Origin: Alphaproteobacteria bacterium
GTDB taxonomy: Bacteria > Pseudomonadota > Alphaproteobacteria > JAVJRE01
Length of the DNA stretch: 64,000 bases
Reading direction: 5' to 3'
NCBI GenBank assembly: GCA_040218575.1
Contig: JAVJRE010000002.1
Coordinates: 408,501-472,500 of the forward strand
The translations under genes were made by a program, and so were the position numbers. Below the pieces are notes generated by a model that was not told where the DNA came from, searched no databases, and saw only the letters and a list, made by a program, of their open reading frames with translations. Numbering within the stretch: position 1 is the first letter of the stretch; each line of letters starts with the position of its first letter. Positions 1 to 9,236 of this stretch are shown one piece after another.

Positions 1-1062
1 ACCCAGCCGGGCGTGAAACACCATGCCCGAGAGGTCCGCCACCCGACTGGCGAGTGAACGACGGCGATCCTGGTCCCAGAAAAACCGTGCGTCGGCCAGA
101 CGGGCTCGAAGGACGCGCTCGTTGCCAGCGACGATGGCCGTTCCACCATCATCGGCCAGCAAATTGGCCACCAACGCAAACCGCGGCGCCAGGGCGCCAG
201 TGGAATCTGTCAGCGCAAAGTAGCGCTGATTCTTGCGCATGGTGGTGGTCAGGACTTCCGGGGGCAAGTTGAGGTAGTCACGATCAAATGAGGCCAGCAG
301 AACCACCGGCCACTCGACGAGGCCCGCCACCTCACGCACCAGAGCATCATCAGCGACAACCGACAGGTCCTGCGATGCGGCAAGACGCTGCGCGTCTTCT
401 CGAATGGTCTCAGCCCTCTCCGCTGCATCGATCATCACATAGGCAGCGCGCAGACGGTCCCGATACTCGGCAAAATCACGCACACGAAACGGTTCCGGCG
501 CCAGGAAGCGATGGCCGGCGGTGGCATTGCCGAACGTCAGGACGCCTGGCGAAAGATCCAGACCACCAGGCAATACCTGGCCAGCAAAGAGCGCCAGCAC
601 ACTGCGGAGCGGTCGCACCCAGCGCAGACGATTGTCGGACCAGCGCATCGATTTCGGCCATGACAGGCTCTCCACGACCTGTTGCACGATGGCGGGCAAC
701 AGGTCCACCGAGGGCTTGCCGGCTTGTTCGATCACGGCGAACAGAAATGCGCCACGTTCGGTCTCACGGGTCTCGACCTGCTCCCGCTCGAGTCCGTTCG
801 CCTTGAGAAAGCCGGCAACCGCCTTGTCCGGTGCATCGGCCCGGGGCCCGCGACGCTCTTCTCTGAGGTCAGGCTGACCCTCCGCCACATCCGCGACAAC
901 GGCCCACAGTCGGCGCGGTGTAACACCACTGAGCACCGGACCATGGGCCAAGCGCGCCGCAGCCAGCCCGGCATCCAGACGCCGTGCCAGATCCGCCGCG
1001 GCCGCTGCCTGATAGCCGGCCGGAATCTCTTCACAAAAGAGCTCCAGTAAGAACTCAGCCAC
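1..1062 (-). CDS. glyS: Glycine--tRNA ligase beta subunit, C-terminus cut by window edge
   Basis: This is the tRNA-binding and editing-like beta chain of the heterotetrameric bacterial glycyl-tRNA synthetase. The first 354 codons are visible and open with [16 protein letters not shown], the typical GlyS start. The family is usually near 690 residues, so about half lies beyond the window. The start is a GTG at 1062-1060, which lies inside the last codons of glyQ and gives an 8-base overlap, so the two subunits are translationally coupled and made in equal amounts. Other features of the family, such as the C-terminal anticodon-binding domain, cannot be judged here. Confidence 0.95.
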   Translation of the reverse strand, partial: MAEFLLELFCEEIPAGYQAAAAADLARRLDAGLAAARLAHGPVLSGVTPRRLWAVVADVAEGQPDLREERRGPRADAPDKAVAGFLKANGLEREQVETRETERGAFLFAVIEQAGKPSVDLLPAIVQQVVESLSWPKSMRWSDNRLRWVRPLRSVLALFAGQVLPGGLDLSPGVLTFGNATAGHRFLAPEPFRVRDFAEYRDRLRAAYVMIDAAERAETIREDAQRLAASQDLSVVADDALVREVAGLVEWPVVLLASFDRDYLNLPPEVLTTTMRKNQRYFALTDSTGALAPRFALVANLLADDGGTAIVAGNERVLRARLADARFFWDQDRRRSLASRVADLSGMVFHARLG

Positions 1063-1966
1063 GGGCCGTGCCAATTGCAGCCGCCGACGGCTTAGCAGCC
1101 AGCCAGGCCTCACAGCAGCCCCGAGCCAGATCCCGCACACGAGCGATATAGGCCTGACGCTCCATGACGCTGATTACGCCACGCGCATCAAGCAGGTTAA
1201 AGATATGACTGGCGTGGATGCACTGCTCATAGGCCGGCAACGCTAGATTGGCCGCCAGCAGCTCCGCACACGACGCCTCCGCATCGCGGAAGTGTCCGAA
1301 CAAACGATCAGTGTCCACCACGTCAAAGGCATAGGCGGACTGCTCGCGCTCATTGCGCAAAAACACGTCACCATAGGTCATCGGCGGTTCACCGGACGGA
1401 CCGGTAAAGGCAAGATCGTATACGTTCTCGACGCCCTGAACATACATCGCCAGACGTTCGAGACCGTAAGTCAGTTCGGCCGAGACCGGATCACAGTCAA
1501 TGCCGCCAACCTGCTGGAAATAGGTGAACTGGGACACCTCCATCCCGTCGCACCACACTTCCCAGCCAAGACCCCAGGCGCCGATAGTCGGGCTTTCCCA
1601 ATCGTCCTCGACAAAGCGGATGTCATGCCTGGCCGGGTCAATTCCCAAGGCGACCAGACTATCAAGGTAGAGCTGCTGAACATTGTCCGGCGATGGCTTC
1701 AGCATGACCTGGAACTGGTAGTAGTGGTGAAGGCGGTTGGGGTTTTCGCCGTATCGCCCATCGGTGGGACGGCGCACCGGCTGGACATAGGCAACCCGCC
1801 GATGCGACGGCCCCAGCGACCAGAGCGTTGTCGCCGGATGGAAGGTTCCCGCACCGACCTCCATGTCCAGCGGTTGCAGAATGACGCAGCCACGATCTGC
1901 CCAGTAGCGCTGAAGAGTCAGGATCAGGTCCTGAAAGCCGGCGCCGCTCACGGGGCGAACGGGCAA
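1055..1966 (-). CDS. glyQ: Glycine--tRNA ligase alpha subunit
   Basis: This is the catalytic class II aminoacyl-tRNA synthetase subunit that activates glycine and charges tRNA-Gly in the cytoplasm. At 303 residues it has the usual GlyQ length. The family-specific segments [17 protein letters not shown] near the N-terminus, the [15 protein letters not shown] stretch and [18 protein letters not shown] are all present. It overlaps glyS downstream by 8 bases, and its start overlaps the end of the upstream small membrane-protein gene by 19 bases. All three genes are therefore probably on one transcript. The sequence shows no damage. Confidence 0.97.
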   Translation of the reverse strand: MPVRPVSGAGFQDLILTLQRYWADRGCVILQPLDMEVGAGTFHPATTLWSLGPSHRRVAYVQPVRRPTDGRYGENPNRLHHYYQFQVMLKPSPDNVQQLYLDSLVALGIDPARHDIRFVEDDWESPTIGAWGLGWEVWCDGMEVSQFTYFQQVGGIDCDPVSAELTYGLERLAMYVQGVENVYDLAFTGPSGEPPMTYGDVFLRNEREQSAYAFDVVDTDRLFGHFRDAEASCAELLAANLALPAYEQCIHASHIFNLLDARGVISVMERQAYIARVRDLARGCCEAWLAAKPSAAAIGTARG

Positions 1967-2268
1967 TCGTCACGGCCACACGCGGTGGCGCTGTCGATTG
2001 GCTGATAGGCTCCGCAACGGCTACAGGCCGTGGTCTCCACCGCCCGGATCGAAGGGTCCTCAGCCTTCGCCGCGGTCCCGGCCGACCGCCGGCTTGCCTC
2101 CGGCCCGGCCCCTGGCCCGGCCCCGGGCGTGACCCCGGGCGTGACCCCGGGCGTGACCGTGTCGCGGCGTGTGCCAGACGGTTTCGGCTGGACAATGCGA
2201 AATATCTGCCAGACGCCGATCAGGATGGCGGCCAGGACAATGAGCTTCCAGAAGCTGAATCCGAACAT
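1948..2268 (-). CDS. Small membrane-anchored protein with Pro-Gly repeat and Cys motif
   Basis: I do not recognise this 106-residue protein. Residues 4-25 form one hydrophobic segment (about [15 protein letters not shown]), followed by a basic stretch. A low-complexity linker with repeated VTPG then AGPG units comes next. The C-terminal part has C-x2-C then C-x4-C, which could bind zinc. It resembles the small membrane-anchored zinc-ribbon proteins often found near glyQ in alphaproteobacteria. That resemblance and the neighbourhood are the only functional hints. Its end overlaps glyQ by 19 bases, so it is probably the first gene of the glyQS transcript. Confidence 0.6.
   Translation of the reverse strand: MFGFSFWKLIVLAAILIGVWQIFRIVQPKPSGTRRDTVTPGVTPGVTPGAGPGAGPEASRRSAGTAAKAEDPSIRAVETTACSRCGAYQPIDSATACGRDDCPFAP
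2121..2156. repeat. Three perfect 12-bp tandem repeats inside a coding region
   Basis: Three head-to-tail copies of ccccgggcgtga lie in frame within the small membrane protein gene, flanked by degenerate Gly-Pro-rich copies. Each unit adds four residues (VTPG on the coding minus strand). Such units can expand or contract by slippage without breaking the frame, so linker length may vary between strains. Confidence 0.9.
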
Positions 2269-2312
2269 GGGCAGGTTGTATGGGTCGCCCGAAAAGGGGT
2301 CAAGCCGCCCGC

Positions 2313-3185
2313 CTACAAACCGAAACGAGCCCAGAGCGCCCTGGCCTCCGCCGACTCAATCAGGCCGTCGGCGGCCAGCGCGGCAAGAGACAGCGGCTCC
2401 GGCGCCCCCTGGCCGCGGGCGAAGCCAGGCACGGCCAGGCGAAACTTGCGACCGGCGGTGATCGGTTTTAGCCGGACGCGGTCGCCAAAACGATGACGCA
2501 GCGTCGCACGCAGCTCTCCAACCCCGTCGGCAAGACCCAGATCCACGGCCCGTGTGCCGGTCCAGAACTCACCCGAAAACAGCTCATCTTCGGACGCCTT
2601 CAGGCGACCACGACGACGGTCCACCACCAGGCGCTGAAATCTGGCGTGCATTTCGTCCAGAACCTGATGGAGACGACGGACGTCATCGGGGTTCTGCGGC
2701 AGGAAGGGATCGAGCTGACCCTTCCTGCTGCCAGCGGTATGCAAACGCCGTTCGACCCCATGTCGGGCAATGAAGTCCTGGAATCCAAAGGACGCCGCAA
2801 CGACACCTATGGAGCCGACGATGGAGGTCTCATCAACAAAAATCTCATCACCGGCACACGCCAGCCAATAGCCGCCGGAAGCGGCCACGTCTTCAACGAA
2901 GACCAGGACCGGCAGCTTCTTCTCATCCGCCAGTTGACGGACACGCGCATGGATTTGACTGGCCTGCACCGGCGCCCCACCGGGTGAATTGATCACCAGC
3001 GCCACGGCCCTGGCGCCGCGCTGACCAAACGCACGCTCCAGCAGCGGAGCCACGGACTCCATGGACAGGCTTTGGCGCAGACCGCCGCGTGCCAGCAAAG
3101 TCCCGGTCAAACGCACAACCGGAACCACGGGCGCGCGACGACCGAAGAGCCGTGTGGAGAAACCCCCGGTAGAAAAACGTGTCAT
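2313..3185 (-). CDS. sppA: Signal peptide peptidase SppA-type S49 serine protease
   Basis: This is a short-form S49 peptidase of 290 residues that cleaves remnant signal peptides or other membrane-associated peptides. The SPGG motif is at 67-70. The nucleophile is Ser103 in VAASGGYW, and the general base is probably Lys155 in SRKGQLDPF, matching the Ser-Lys dyad of short SppA proteins. No long transmembrane helix is visible; only residues 17-30 are moderately hydrophobic. The ATG at 3185 is chosen because GAGGTGG lies about 7 bases before it. The open frame extends further upstream but overlaps the methyltransferase gene, and that part looks non-coding. The active-site residues are intact. 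Confidence 0.9.
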   Translation of the reverse strand: MTRFSTGGFSTRLFGRRAPVVPVVRLTGTLLARGGLRQSLSMESVAPLLERAFGQRGARAVALVINSPGGAPVQASQIHARVRQLADEKKLPVLVFVEDVAASGGYWLACAGDEIFVDETSIVGSIGVVAASFGFQDFIARHGVERRLHTAGSRKGQLDPFLPQNPDDVRRLHQVLDEMHARFQRLVVDRRRGRLKASEDELFSGEFWTGTRAVDLGLADGVGELRATLRHRFGDRVRLKPITAGRKFRLAVPGFARGQGAPEPLSLAALAADGLIESAEARALWARFGL

Positions 3186-3240
3186 GGATGGACCACCTCG
3201 GATAGCCAAATACCCCGCCGGAGCGCGAGACTCTCTCGTT

Positions 3241-4011
3241 TCAGCCGCCGGCTGTCCCGTCGCGGACTGTCCAGTCGAGGGCCGCAGCATGACGAAGAAC
3301 CGCTTCAGCCGCCGGGCTGAAGCGACCGTCCTCATCATGCAACACCATACCGGTCATACGACGGACGCCGGCAACGGCGCCGAGTCTCGCCTGGAAAACC
3401 AACCGCCGCACCTCACCCCCTGATCGTGCCAGCAGCGGAAACAGGCTGATAGCCGAGCGCGGGAACGCGGCGACCAACTCGTCTTCACGCTCCGGCCGGT
3501 GGATGATCGTGACGGTGCCCGCGGGTCGCACCATATCGCGACAGAAGTTCAACCATGTCGCCAGCGACGCATCGCCTTCACGCACCGCCACATCCCGTGA
3601 CAAGAGGCGGGAGGCCGCAGAACCCGGCGGATTGAAGGGCGGATTGGCCATGACATGATCGAACTGTGCGCGGCCCAGGCTTGCCGCCCCATGGCGGATG
3701 TCACCGACGACCACATCAAAGCGGTCCGACCGTCCGTTGAGGCGGGCATTGTCCTGCGCCAGGCTGGCCAGCCGGTCCTGAATCTCAATGCCCGCCACAT
3801 AGCATCCAGGGACTCTGGCCAGCAAGCACAGGGCTGCCGCACCGACCCCCGTGCCGGCATCAAGAACGCGCGCACCGGCCGATGCAGGCACTGCCGCTGC
3901 AAGAAACACCGGGTCTATGGCGACACGATAACCAGTAGCCGGTTGGCGCACGCGCACCCGATGGTTGAGCAACCCGTCAGTCGTCACATCCGGCCCGGAA
4001 TCCGCCCGCAT
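3241..4011 (-). CDS. tRNA1(Val) adenine-N6 methyltransferase-like SAM enzyme
   Basis: This is a class I SAM-dependent methyltransferase resembling TrmN6 (YfiC), which methylates A37 of tRNA1-Val. In the 256-residue form the SAM-binding motif VLDAGTGVG is at 49-57, and the N6-adenine methylase signature NPPF is at 123-126. The N-terminal GLLNHRVRVRQPATGYRV stretch matches the start region of this family. I chose the ATG at 4011 with an AGGGTG sequence ahead of it. An in-frame ATG at 4107 would add 32 low-complexity residues and overlap the upstream gene. The substrate is inferred from the family only. Confidence 0.82.
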   Translation of the reverse strand: MRADSGPDVTTDGLLNHRVRVRQPATGYRVAIDPVFLAAAVPASAGARVLDAGTGVGAAALCLLARVPGCYVAGIEIQDRLASLAQDNARLNGRSDRFDVVVGDIRHGAASLGRAQFDHVMANPPFNPPGSAASRLLSRDVAVREGDASLATWLNFCRDMVRPAGTVTIIHRPEREDELVAAFPRSAISLFPLLARSGGEVRRLVFQARLGAVAGVRRMTGMVLHDEDGRFSPAAEAVLRHAAALDWTVRDGTAGG

Positions 4012-4099
4012 GGACAACGGCACCCTGGCCGAAGCGGGGGCAGCAGCGGCCCACGAGCCCCTGCCGGCACCAACAGGGGGCAGGCCTTCCGGCCGGCGG

Positions 4100-4348
4100 T
4101 TAACCATTATCACCGCCGATGTCCGCAGACCCGACCAGACCGGCGGCACGCTCCGCCTCCCGCACCAATGCGCGGGCCGGAACCAGATCTTCATCCGCCA
4201 CCATAAGCCGCCGCGGAATTGCCTGGGCGCTGCCTTCCAGCACGCTGGCATGGCCATCGAGAACCTGACTGGCCATGCCGCTGTCGGTCAGCAAGGCCTG
4301 CAGCCAGGATAGCCACACCAGATCGTTCGTTCGCAACAGCTCCTGCAT
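4100..4348 (-). CDS. DUF2007-type small protein
   Basis: This is an 82-residue cytoplasmic protein starting MQELLRTNDLVWLSWLQ, typical of the DUF2007 (putative signal-transducing) family. The family fold is a small ferredoxin-like domain of unknown role, and the conserved pattern here ends around IPRRLMVADEDLVPARALV. The ATG at 4348 is preceded by GGAG at a suitable distance. The frame is open further upstream but without family similarity. It lies just before the methyltransferase gene on the same strand, so the two are probably co-transcribed. Confidence 0.75.
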   Translation of the reverse strand: MQELLRTNDLVWLSWLQALLTDSGMASQVLDGHASVLEGSAQAIPRRLMVADEDLVPARALVREAERAAGLVGSADIGGDNG

Positions 4349-4517
4349 GACATCTCCGACAGTCAGGGCCTGACAGCCAGTGTCCGACAGGCGGAGCACA
4401 GTCTAGCCGGTTTGCCCGGACAATGCGGGGGTCGCCAGCGCCGCTGCTTGACCGGCCCCTCTGTGTTCCTATGCTGTTGTGGGGTCTGGTGCTGCCTGGT
4501 GCGGCCGTGAGGGGAAG

Positions 4518-5540
4518 ATGGCTGATATTGTCGAACTGGGAGATCGTCGGCGCCCGCCCAGGCGCACGGGCATAGAAGCCCTGCAACGGCTGGTGGTGGA
4601 TGATCTGGCAGCGGTAAACCGGGTCATCGTCGACAATATGGCGAGCTCCGTGCCGCTTATCCCCGAGCTGGCCGGCCACATCGTCGCTGCCGGCGGCAAG
4701 CGGCTGCGGCCCATGCTCACATTGGCCAGTGCCCGGCTGGTCGGATACCAGGGCCAGCGTCATCTGGGACTGGCGGCGGCGGTGGAGTTCATCCATACGG
4801 CCACCCTGCTGCACGATGACGTCGTTGATGAAAGCAACCTCCGGCGCGGTCGCGCCACCGCCAACAGCGTGTGGGGCAACCAGGCAAGTGTTCTGGTGGG
4901 TGATTTTCTGTTCAGCCGGGCCTTTCAACTGATGGTCGCCGATGGCTCCCTGCGCGTGCTGGAAGTGCTGTCCAATGCGGCGGCCACACTGACCGAAGGC
5001 GAAGTTCTGCAGCTATCGACGGTCAACGACACGAGCACCAGCGAAGCGACCTACCTGCAGGTCATCGAATCGAAGACAGCGGTTCTGTTTTCCGCTGCCT
5101 GCCGTATCAGTGCCATCGTCGGCGAGCGACCGTCGGGCGAAGAAGGTGCCCTGGCGACCTATGGCAGCAATCTCGGCATTGCATTTCAGCTGGTGGATGA
5201 CGTGCTTGACTACTCTTCGCGGGACGTGCGCCTTGGCAAATCAGTAGGCGACGACTTCGCCGAAGGCAAAATCACCCTGCCTGTCATACTGGCCTACCAT
5301 CGCGGAGACGGGCCCGAGAGGGATTTCTGGAAACGAACCCTGGAAGACGTAAATCAGCAGCCCGAGGACCTCAGCCGTGCTATCGCCCTGATTGAACGTC
5401 ATAACTGCCTCAATGACTGCCTGGAACGGGCCCGCCACTATGCGGCGGTCGCCTCCGATGCCCTTGGTATTTTCCCCGACAACGACGCCAGGGTGGCTCT
5501 GGCGGATGTGGCGCATTTCTGCGTTGAACGCGCCTATTGA
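4518..5540 (+). CDS. ispB: Long-chain polyprenyl diphosphate synthase (octaprenyl type)
   Basis: This is a trans-prenyltransferase that extends farnesyl diphosphate with isopentenyl units to make the ubiquinone side chain. The 340-residue protein has GGKRLRP at 59-65, the first aspartate-rich motif DDVVD at 100-104 and the second motif DDVLD at 227-231. All magnesium-binding aspartates are therefore present. The ATG at 4518 follows a clear GAGGGG. It diverges from the DUF2007 gene with about 170 bases between them. The exact chain length (C40 or C50) cannot be read with confidence, so the ispB name is by family. Confidence 0.9.
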   Translation: MADIVELGDRRRPPRRTGIEALQRLVVDDLAAVNRVIVDNMASSVPLIPELAGHIVAAGGKRLRPMLTLASARLVGYQGQRHLGLAAAVEFIHTATLLHDDVVDESNLRRGRATANSVWGNQASVLVGDFLFSRAFQLMVADGSLRVLEVLSNAAATLTEGEVLQLSTVNDTSTSEATYLQVIESKTAVLFSAACRISAIVGERPSGEEGALATYGSNLGIAFQLVDDVLDYSSRDVRLGKSVGDDFAEGKITLPVILAYHRGDGPERDFWKRTLEDVNQQPEDLSRAIALIERHNCLNDCLERARHYAAVASDALGIFPDNDARVALADVAHFCVERAY

Positions 5541-5576
5541 CGGGCGCACGGGACACAAAGGCGCTGCTCGCCTGCC

Positions 5577-5606
5577 TTGCCGGGCGGCGCGCGATGGGGC
5601 TATAAG
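5577..5606 (+). promoter_or_regulatory. Probable sigma-70 promoter of tRNA-Pro
   Basis: TTGCCG at 5577-5582 and TATAAG at 5601-5606 are separated by 18 bases and lie about 60 bases before the tRNA. This matches the housekeeping promoter pattern in position and sequence. It is an inference from pattern only. Confidence 0.5.
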
Positions 5607-5664
5607 CTGCGGTCCCGGACGGCCCGCCGCGCGACGCGGAATGGCGGTCCGATACACGACCGGT

Positions 5665-5741
5665 CGGAGTGTAGCTCAGCCTGGTAGAGCACCGTCTTCG
5701 GGAGGCGGGGGCCGGAGGTTCAAATCCTCTCACTCCGACCA
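5665..5741 (+). tRNA. tRNA-Pro (anticodon CGG)
   Basis: This 77-base tRNA has an encoded CCA end. The acceptor arm cggagtg/cactccg pairs perfectly. The D stem is GCTC/GAGC, the anticodon stem CCGTC/GGCGG has one G-U pair, and the T arm carries TTCAAAT. The anticodon loop is TTCGGGA with CGG at 5699-5701, which reads CCG proline codons. The cloverleaf was folded by hand. Confidence 0.96.
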
Positions 5742-5744
5742 GAT

Positions 5745-5774
5745 CCCGCCCGACCCGGTCCCGCCCGACCCGGT
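5745..5774. repeat. Perfect 15-bp tandem duplication after tRNA-Pro
   Basis: Two exact copies of cccgcccgacccggt start four bases after the tRNA CCA end. It is one of three similar short tandem duplications at gene 3' ends in this window (see also 35386 and 39088). Confidence 0.9.
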
Positions 5775-5842
5775 CCTGCGATATCAGTGTTGCCCGGCCG
5801 GTCGCGGCATCATACAGAATTGCCAATCATAGGGCGGGGCGC

Positions 5843-7297
5843 GTGTCGGTTCCGATCGGACAAAGCCCCGTCTTCAGGCCCGGTAAATTGCTGGCGGGGC
5901 CCGTTGTATTCACCGCCCTGCTCCTGGTACCGGCGCCGGCAACCATGCCGGACGGCGCCTGGACGGTTGTGGCACTCGCCGCGTGGATGGCGCTGTGGTG
6001 GTCCACAGAAGCTCTTCCCGTACCGGCGACGGCATTGTTGCCTCTACTGGTTCTGCCGGCCACAGGAATTGGCCCGCTGGCGACAGTGGCGCCGGCCTAT
6101 TCCCATCCCCTGATATTCCTCTTCCTTGGTGGCTTTATGGTGGCGCTGGCCGTACAGCGCTGGAACCTCCATCGCCGGCTGGCCCTGGCCATCATTCTCC
6201 GGATAGGTGTCAGACCGCCGCGGCTGATAGCCGGCGTCATGCTGGTCACCGGCTTTCTGTCGATGTGGGTGTCAAATACGGCGACAGCCATGCTGATGCT
6301 GCCCATCGCCCTGTCGGTGCTTGACGAAATCGGCGACGACGATGGCGGGCTGACTCTGCCCCTGCTTCTGGCCATTGCCTATGGCGCCAGCATCGGCGGT
6401 CTGGCGACGCTGATCGGGACTCCCCCCAATGCCATCCTTGCCGCCTTCGTTGAAGAGACTTATGGCCTGGCAATCGGCTTTGCCCAATGGATGGCCGTCG
6501 CTCTGCCCATTTCCCTGGTTCTGGGGCTGCTCACCTGGCTAATCCTGACCAGACTCGTCACACAACGCTCCACGGCCGCTCACCTGGCCGCCCGCCGGGG
6601 CGGTCCCGGGCGAGACGTTCTGCGCCAGCATCTCGACCGGCTCGGCCCACCAAGGTCTGCCGAAAAGCGAGTGGCCGCCGTCTTTGTCACCATGGCTATC
6701 TTGTGGGTCTGTCGGCCACTGCTGTCCGGCTGGCCGCCGTTAGCCTGGCTGAACGACACGACCATCGCCCTGGTGGCCGGACTTGCCCTGTTCCTGATTC
6801 CGTCGGGCAATGGGCGGCCACTTCTGGTGTGGTCCGATACAGGCCGGCTGCCATGGGGAACGTTGCTTCTGTTCGGCGGCGGACTGGCTCTTGCCGATGC
6901 CATCGTCGCCAGCGGTCTCGCCACATGGATCGGCACGGCGCTGAATCAGGCCAGCGGCTGGAACCTGTGGTTGCTGGTCGGACTGATCGTGACCATCATG
7001 GTCTTCGCCACGGAACTGACCAGCAACACGGCAGCGGCCGCCACCTTACTGCCGCTGATCGGAGCGCTTGCGGTAACCGCCGGCGCAAACCCGTTGTTCA
7101 TGATGGTGCCCGCGGCACTGGCCGCCAGCGCCGCCTTCATGCTTCCCGTCGCCACACCACCCAATGCCATCGTCCATGGCAGTGGCAGGCTATCCGTCAC
7201 ACAAATGGCGGCAGTCGGGTTCACGGTCAATCTAGCGGCGATACTGGTGTTGAGCCTGATTCTGCCATGGCTGACACGATGGATCTTTGGCGCGTGA
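5843..7297 (+). CDS. SLC13/DASS-family sodium-coupled anion transporter
   Basis: This is an inner-membrane carrier of 484 residues with roughly a dozen hydrophobic segments. It belongs to the divalent anion:sodium symporter family, which imports dicarboxylates or similar anions. Both family repeats are visible, each with an S/T-N-T-A motif. The first is WVSNTATAMLMLP with GGLATLIGTPPNA after it, and the second is ELTSNTAAAATLLP with PVATPPNAIV after it. The start is a GTG at 5843 with a GGGCGGGG stretch before it; no better ATG lies ahead of the first membrane segment. The substrate cannot be assigned from sequence. Confidence 0.85.
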   Translation: MSVPIGQSPVFRPGKLLAGPVVFTALLLVPAPATMPDGAWTVVALAAWMALWWSTEALPVPATALLPLLVLPATGIGPLATVAPAYSHPLIFLFLGGFMVALAVQRWNLHRRLALAIILRIGVRPPRLIAGVMLVTGFLSMWVSNTATAMLMLPIALSVLDEIGDDDGGLTLPLLLAIAYGASIGGLATLIGTPPNAILAAFVEETYGLAIGFAQWMAVALPISLVLGLLTWLILTRLVTQRSTAAHLAARRGGPGRDVLRQHLDRLGPPRSAEKRVAAVFVTMAILWVCRPLLSGWPPLAWLNDTTIALVAGLALFLIPSGNGRPLLVWSDTGRLPWGTLLLFGGGLALADAIVASGLATWIGTALNQASGWNLWLLVGLIVTIMVFATELTSNTAAAATLLPLIGALAVTAGANPLFMMVPAALAASAAFMLPVATPPNAIVHGSGRLSVTQMAAVGFTVNLAAILVLSLILPWLTRWIFGA

Positions 7298-7309
7298 TCC
7301 TGTCACGCG
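7291..7309. terminator. Hairpin at the end of the SLC13 gene
   Basis: CGCGTGA and TCACGCG form a perfect 7-bp stem around a 5-base loop, overlapping the stop codon of the transporter gene. No T-run follows, so terminator function is uncertain. Confidence 0.35.
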
Positions 7310-7406
7310 ATCCACGCCGCCGAGGATCGGCCATCCTCGCCTTGCCACAGCCGGCCACCACCCTACATTATTATTCAGGTGAGACATCAACCGGGAGCCC
7401 ATCGCG

Positions 7407-7838
7407 ATGACCGTTATCGATCCGCATAAAGACGACCGAATCAGCAGTCGCAAGGCAGAGAAGAGAATCGCCACCGAACCGGCGAACAAGAAGATCCGCA
7501 TCGTATTCAACGGTCAGGTGATCGCTGAATCTGACCAGGCCCTGATCTATCATGAGACGGGCGTCGGCTCCCTCTACTATATTCCGCGATCCAAAGTGCG
7601 GGACGAGTTTCTGACGCAGACCGATCACACGACCTACTGCCCCTATAAGGGCGACGCGCACTACTGGACAATCACCGTCGGAGACAAGGTCGCGGAAAAC
7701 GCCATGTGGGCCTATCCGGAGATCTATGACGACTACAGCCCAGAAATCGACGGTTGGGTGTCGTTCTATACCAACAAGGTTAACCAGTACGTTTTCGAGA
7801 GCGAGCCCTTCGCCGAGGCCCGGCAGGCGGCGGAATAA
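7407..7838 (+). CDS. DUF427-domain protein
   Basis: This 143-residue cytoplasmic protein has the DUF427 (nucleotidyltransferase-like NTP-PPase fold) signature. The pattern runs from IRIVFNGQVIAES through YYIPRSKVR and TYCPYKGDAHYW to AMWAYPEIYD. Family members are single-domain proteins of about this length, and their biochemical role is unknown to me. A TTGCCA at 7342 and TACATT at 7364 could form its promoter. It stands alone between a transporter and an oppositely oriented oxygenase operon, so context gives little help. Confidence 0.85.
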   Translation: MTVIDPHKDDRISSRKAEKRIATEPANKKIRIVFNGQVIAESDQALIYHETGVGSLYYIPRSKVRDEFLTQTDHTTYCPYKGDAHYWTITVGDKVAENAMWAYPEIYDDYSPEIDGWVSFYTNKVNQYVFESEPFAEARQAAE

Positions 7839-7861
7839 AATCTGCCGAGTGCGCGTGACGG

Positions 7862-8083
7862 TCAGGTCCGGCCGCCACCAGGCCGCCGGACCTTGACCAC
7901 CGGCTTCATGCGCCGACGCGGCGGGCCACTGTCCCGCTTGTCATCTGACCGGCCTTCAGCCCCCGTCGCCGACGGCGACGCGGGCTGATCGGGGTCGACA
8001 CGCCCTTCCGTCGCCTCGACAATCTGGCCCAACAGCTTGCGCATGCGCGCCTTGCGCGCCGCTTCGTCCTCGTCATCGGTCAT
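7862..8083 (-). CDS. Small charged protein, third gene of Rieske operon
   Basis: I do not recognise this 73-residue protein. An acidic N-terminus (MTDDEDEAARKARMRK) is followed by a short possible helix, and then a proline- and arginine-rich tail ending RRPGGGRT. It has no signal or membrane segment. Its ATG is preceded by a strong GGAGG and overlaps the end of the Rieske oxygenase gene by 11 bases, which suggests coupled translation. It may help assembly or stability of that enzyme, but this is only inferred from the overlap. Confidence 0.6.
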   Translation of the reverse strand: MTDDEDEAARKARMRKLLGQIVEATEGRVDPDQPASPSATGAEGRSDDKRDSGPPRRRMKPVVKVRRPGGGRT

Positions 8084-9233
8084 GTGAAACCTCCGCCATG
8101 GCCTGCATATACAGGCTGTGAAAGTGGTGCACCGCATGTTCGCTGATGTCGGTCCGGTCGGGATTGACGATGAATCGTCCCTGGCTGTAGCCCCGCGACC
8201 GCAGACCACGCTGAACGTTCTCACACAGGCGATTGTCTTCCGGCTGCAGAACTTCGTTTGCGTAACGGATGCGGTCCTTGGCCGTTTGGTCCAGGGGCCC
8301 GTCCGGGAAATAGTAGTCAACCACCTCCACTGTGCGCTCCGGGCCCAAGGGCCGCAGGTAGAACATGGCCAGGTTCGGTGGCCCTGGTACGACGCCGAAG
8401 GTTGTGGTCGGCCATAACCACCAGAAAATTGCGCGCGTGCCATGGCGCGCGGGGTCAAAGGCATAAGCGGAGTTGTCCGGTCGACCGGCGTCGCTTTCAT
8501 GCATGGAGTGAATTGCATAGGTGGTCGGCTTGTAGGTCGCCAGATCGACCAGGCGGGCAAAGTCCGGATGGGCCGGGGCGCAGTGATAGCATTCCAGAAA
8601 GTTGTCGATCACCACTTTCCAGTTTGCCTCGATTTCCCACTCCATAGTGGCCGCCTTGACCAGGCTCGCGCTGTCGCCGGCGAGCTTCTGCATCTGCCCC
8701 ACCAGATCACCCGCCTGCTCCGCAAGCGGCCGGGCTGCCGGATCTAGATTGACGAACACCAGGCCGTGCAACTCTTCCAATTGCACCGGCACAAGGGAAA
8801 AGTCGTCGGGACGAAAGTCCCGTACACCGTCCGTCGCGCGCGCGGAGCGCAAACTGCCATCCGGGCGATAAGACCAGGCATGGTAGGGGCAGGTAATGAC
8901 TGGCGCGCGGCCACTGCCATTCAGCAGCCGGTGCGCGCGATGCCGGCAAACATTGTAGAAGGCGCGCAGGGGGCCAGCCTTGTCGCGAATAACGAACACG
9001 TCCTGGTCAAGGATTGACGCCGTGACATAAGACCCGGCATCCGCCACATCATTGACATGACATACGTATTGCCAGGAGGCGAAAAACACAGGGCCGCGCT
9101 CTGCCCGCCATGCCGCCTCATCAGTGTATAGCCGTGCCGGCAGTGTCCATCCGCTATCCGGAGACTGGCCGATGGCATGCTCGCCCGGCCGCAGGACCGC
9201 CGGCCCAATCCTTCTCGTCTCCGCACCCGACAC
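8073..9233 (-). CDS. Rieske non-heme iron ring-hydroxylating/demethylating oxygenase, alpha subunit
   Basis: This 386-residue protein has an N-terminal Rieske [2Fe-2S] domain and a C-terminal catalytic domain. The cluster ligands are Cys96 and His98 (CRHRAH) and Cys115 and His118 (CPYH). The mononuclear iron site lies in DNFLECYHCAPAHPDF. The layout resembles the group that includes choline monooxygenase, glycine betaine demethylase GbcA and stachydrine demethylase, so an N-demethylation of a quaternary amine is plausible. The substrate is not decided by the sequence. The start is a GTG at 9233, three bases after the stop of the preceding gene. No reductase partner is encoded nearby, so electrons must come from elsewhere. 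Confidence 0.87.
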   Translation of the reverse strand: MSGAETRRIGPAVLRPGEHAIGQSPDSGWTLPARLYTDEAAWRAERGPVFFASWQYVCHVNDVADAGSYVTASILDQDVFVIRDKAGPLRAFYNVCRHRAHRLLNGSGRAPVITCPYHAWSYRPDGSLRSARATDGVRDFRPDDFSLVPVQLEELHGLVFVNLDPAARPLAEQAGDLVGQMQKLAGDSASLVKAATMEWEIEANWKVVIDNFLECYHCAPAHPDFARLVDLATYKPTTYAIHSMHESDAGRPDNSAYAFDPARHGTRAIFWWLWPTTTFGVVPGPPNLAMFYLRPLGPERTVEVVDYYFPDGPLDQTAKDRIRYANEVLQPEDNRLCENVQRGLRSRGYSQGRFIVNPDRTDISEHAVHHFHSLYMQAMAEVSHDR

Positions 9234-9236
9234 CCG

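Noticed and set aside
3186..3338. N-terminal extension of the SppA frame
   Set aside because: Overlaps the methyltransferase gene, and the GAGGTGG site selects the ATG at 3185.
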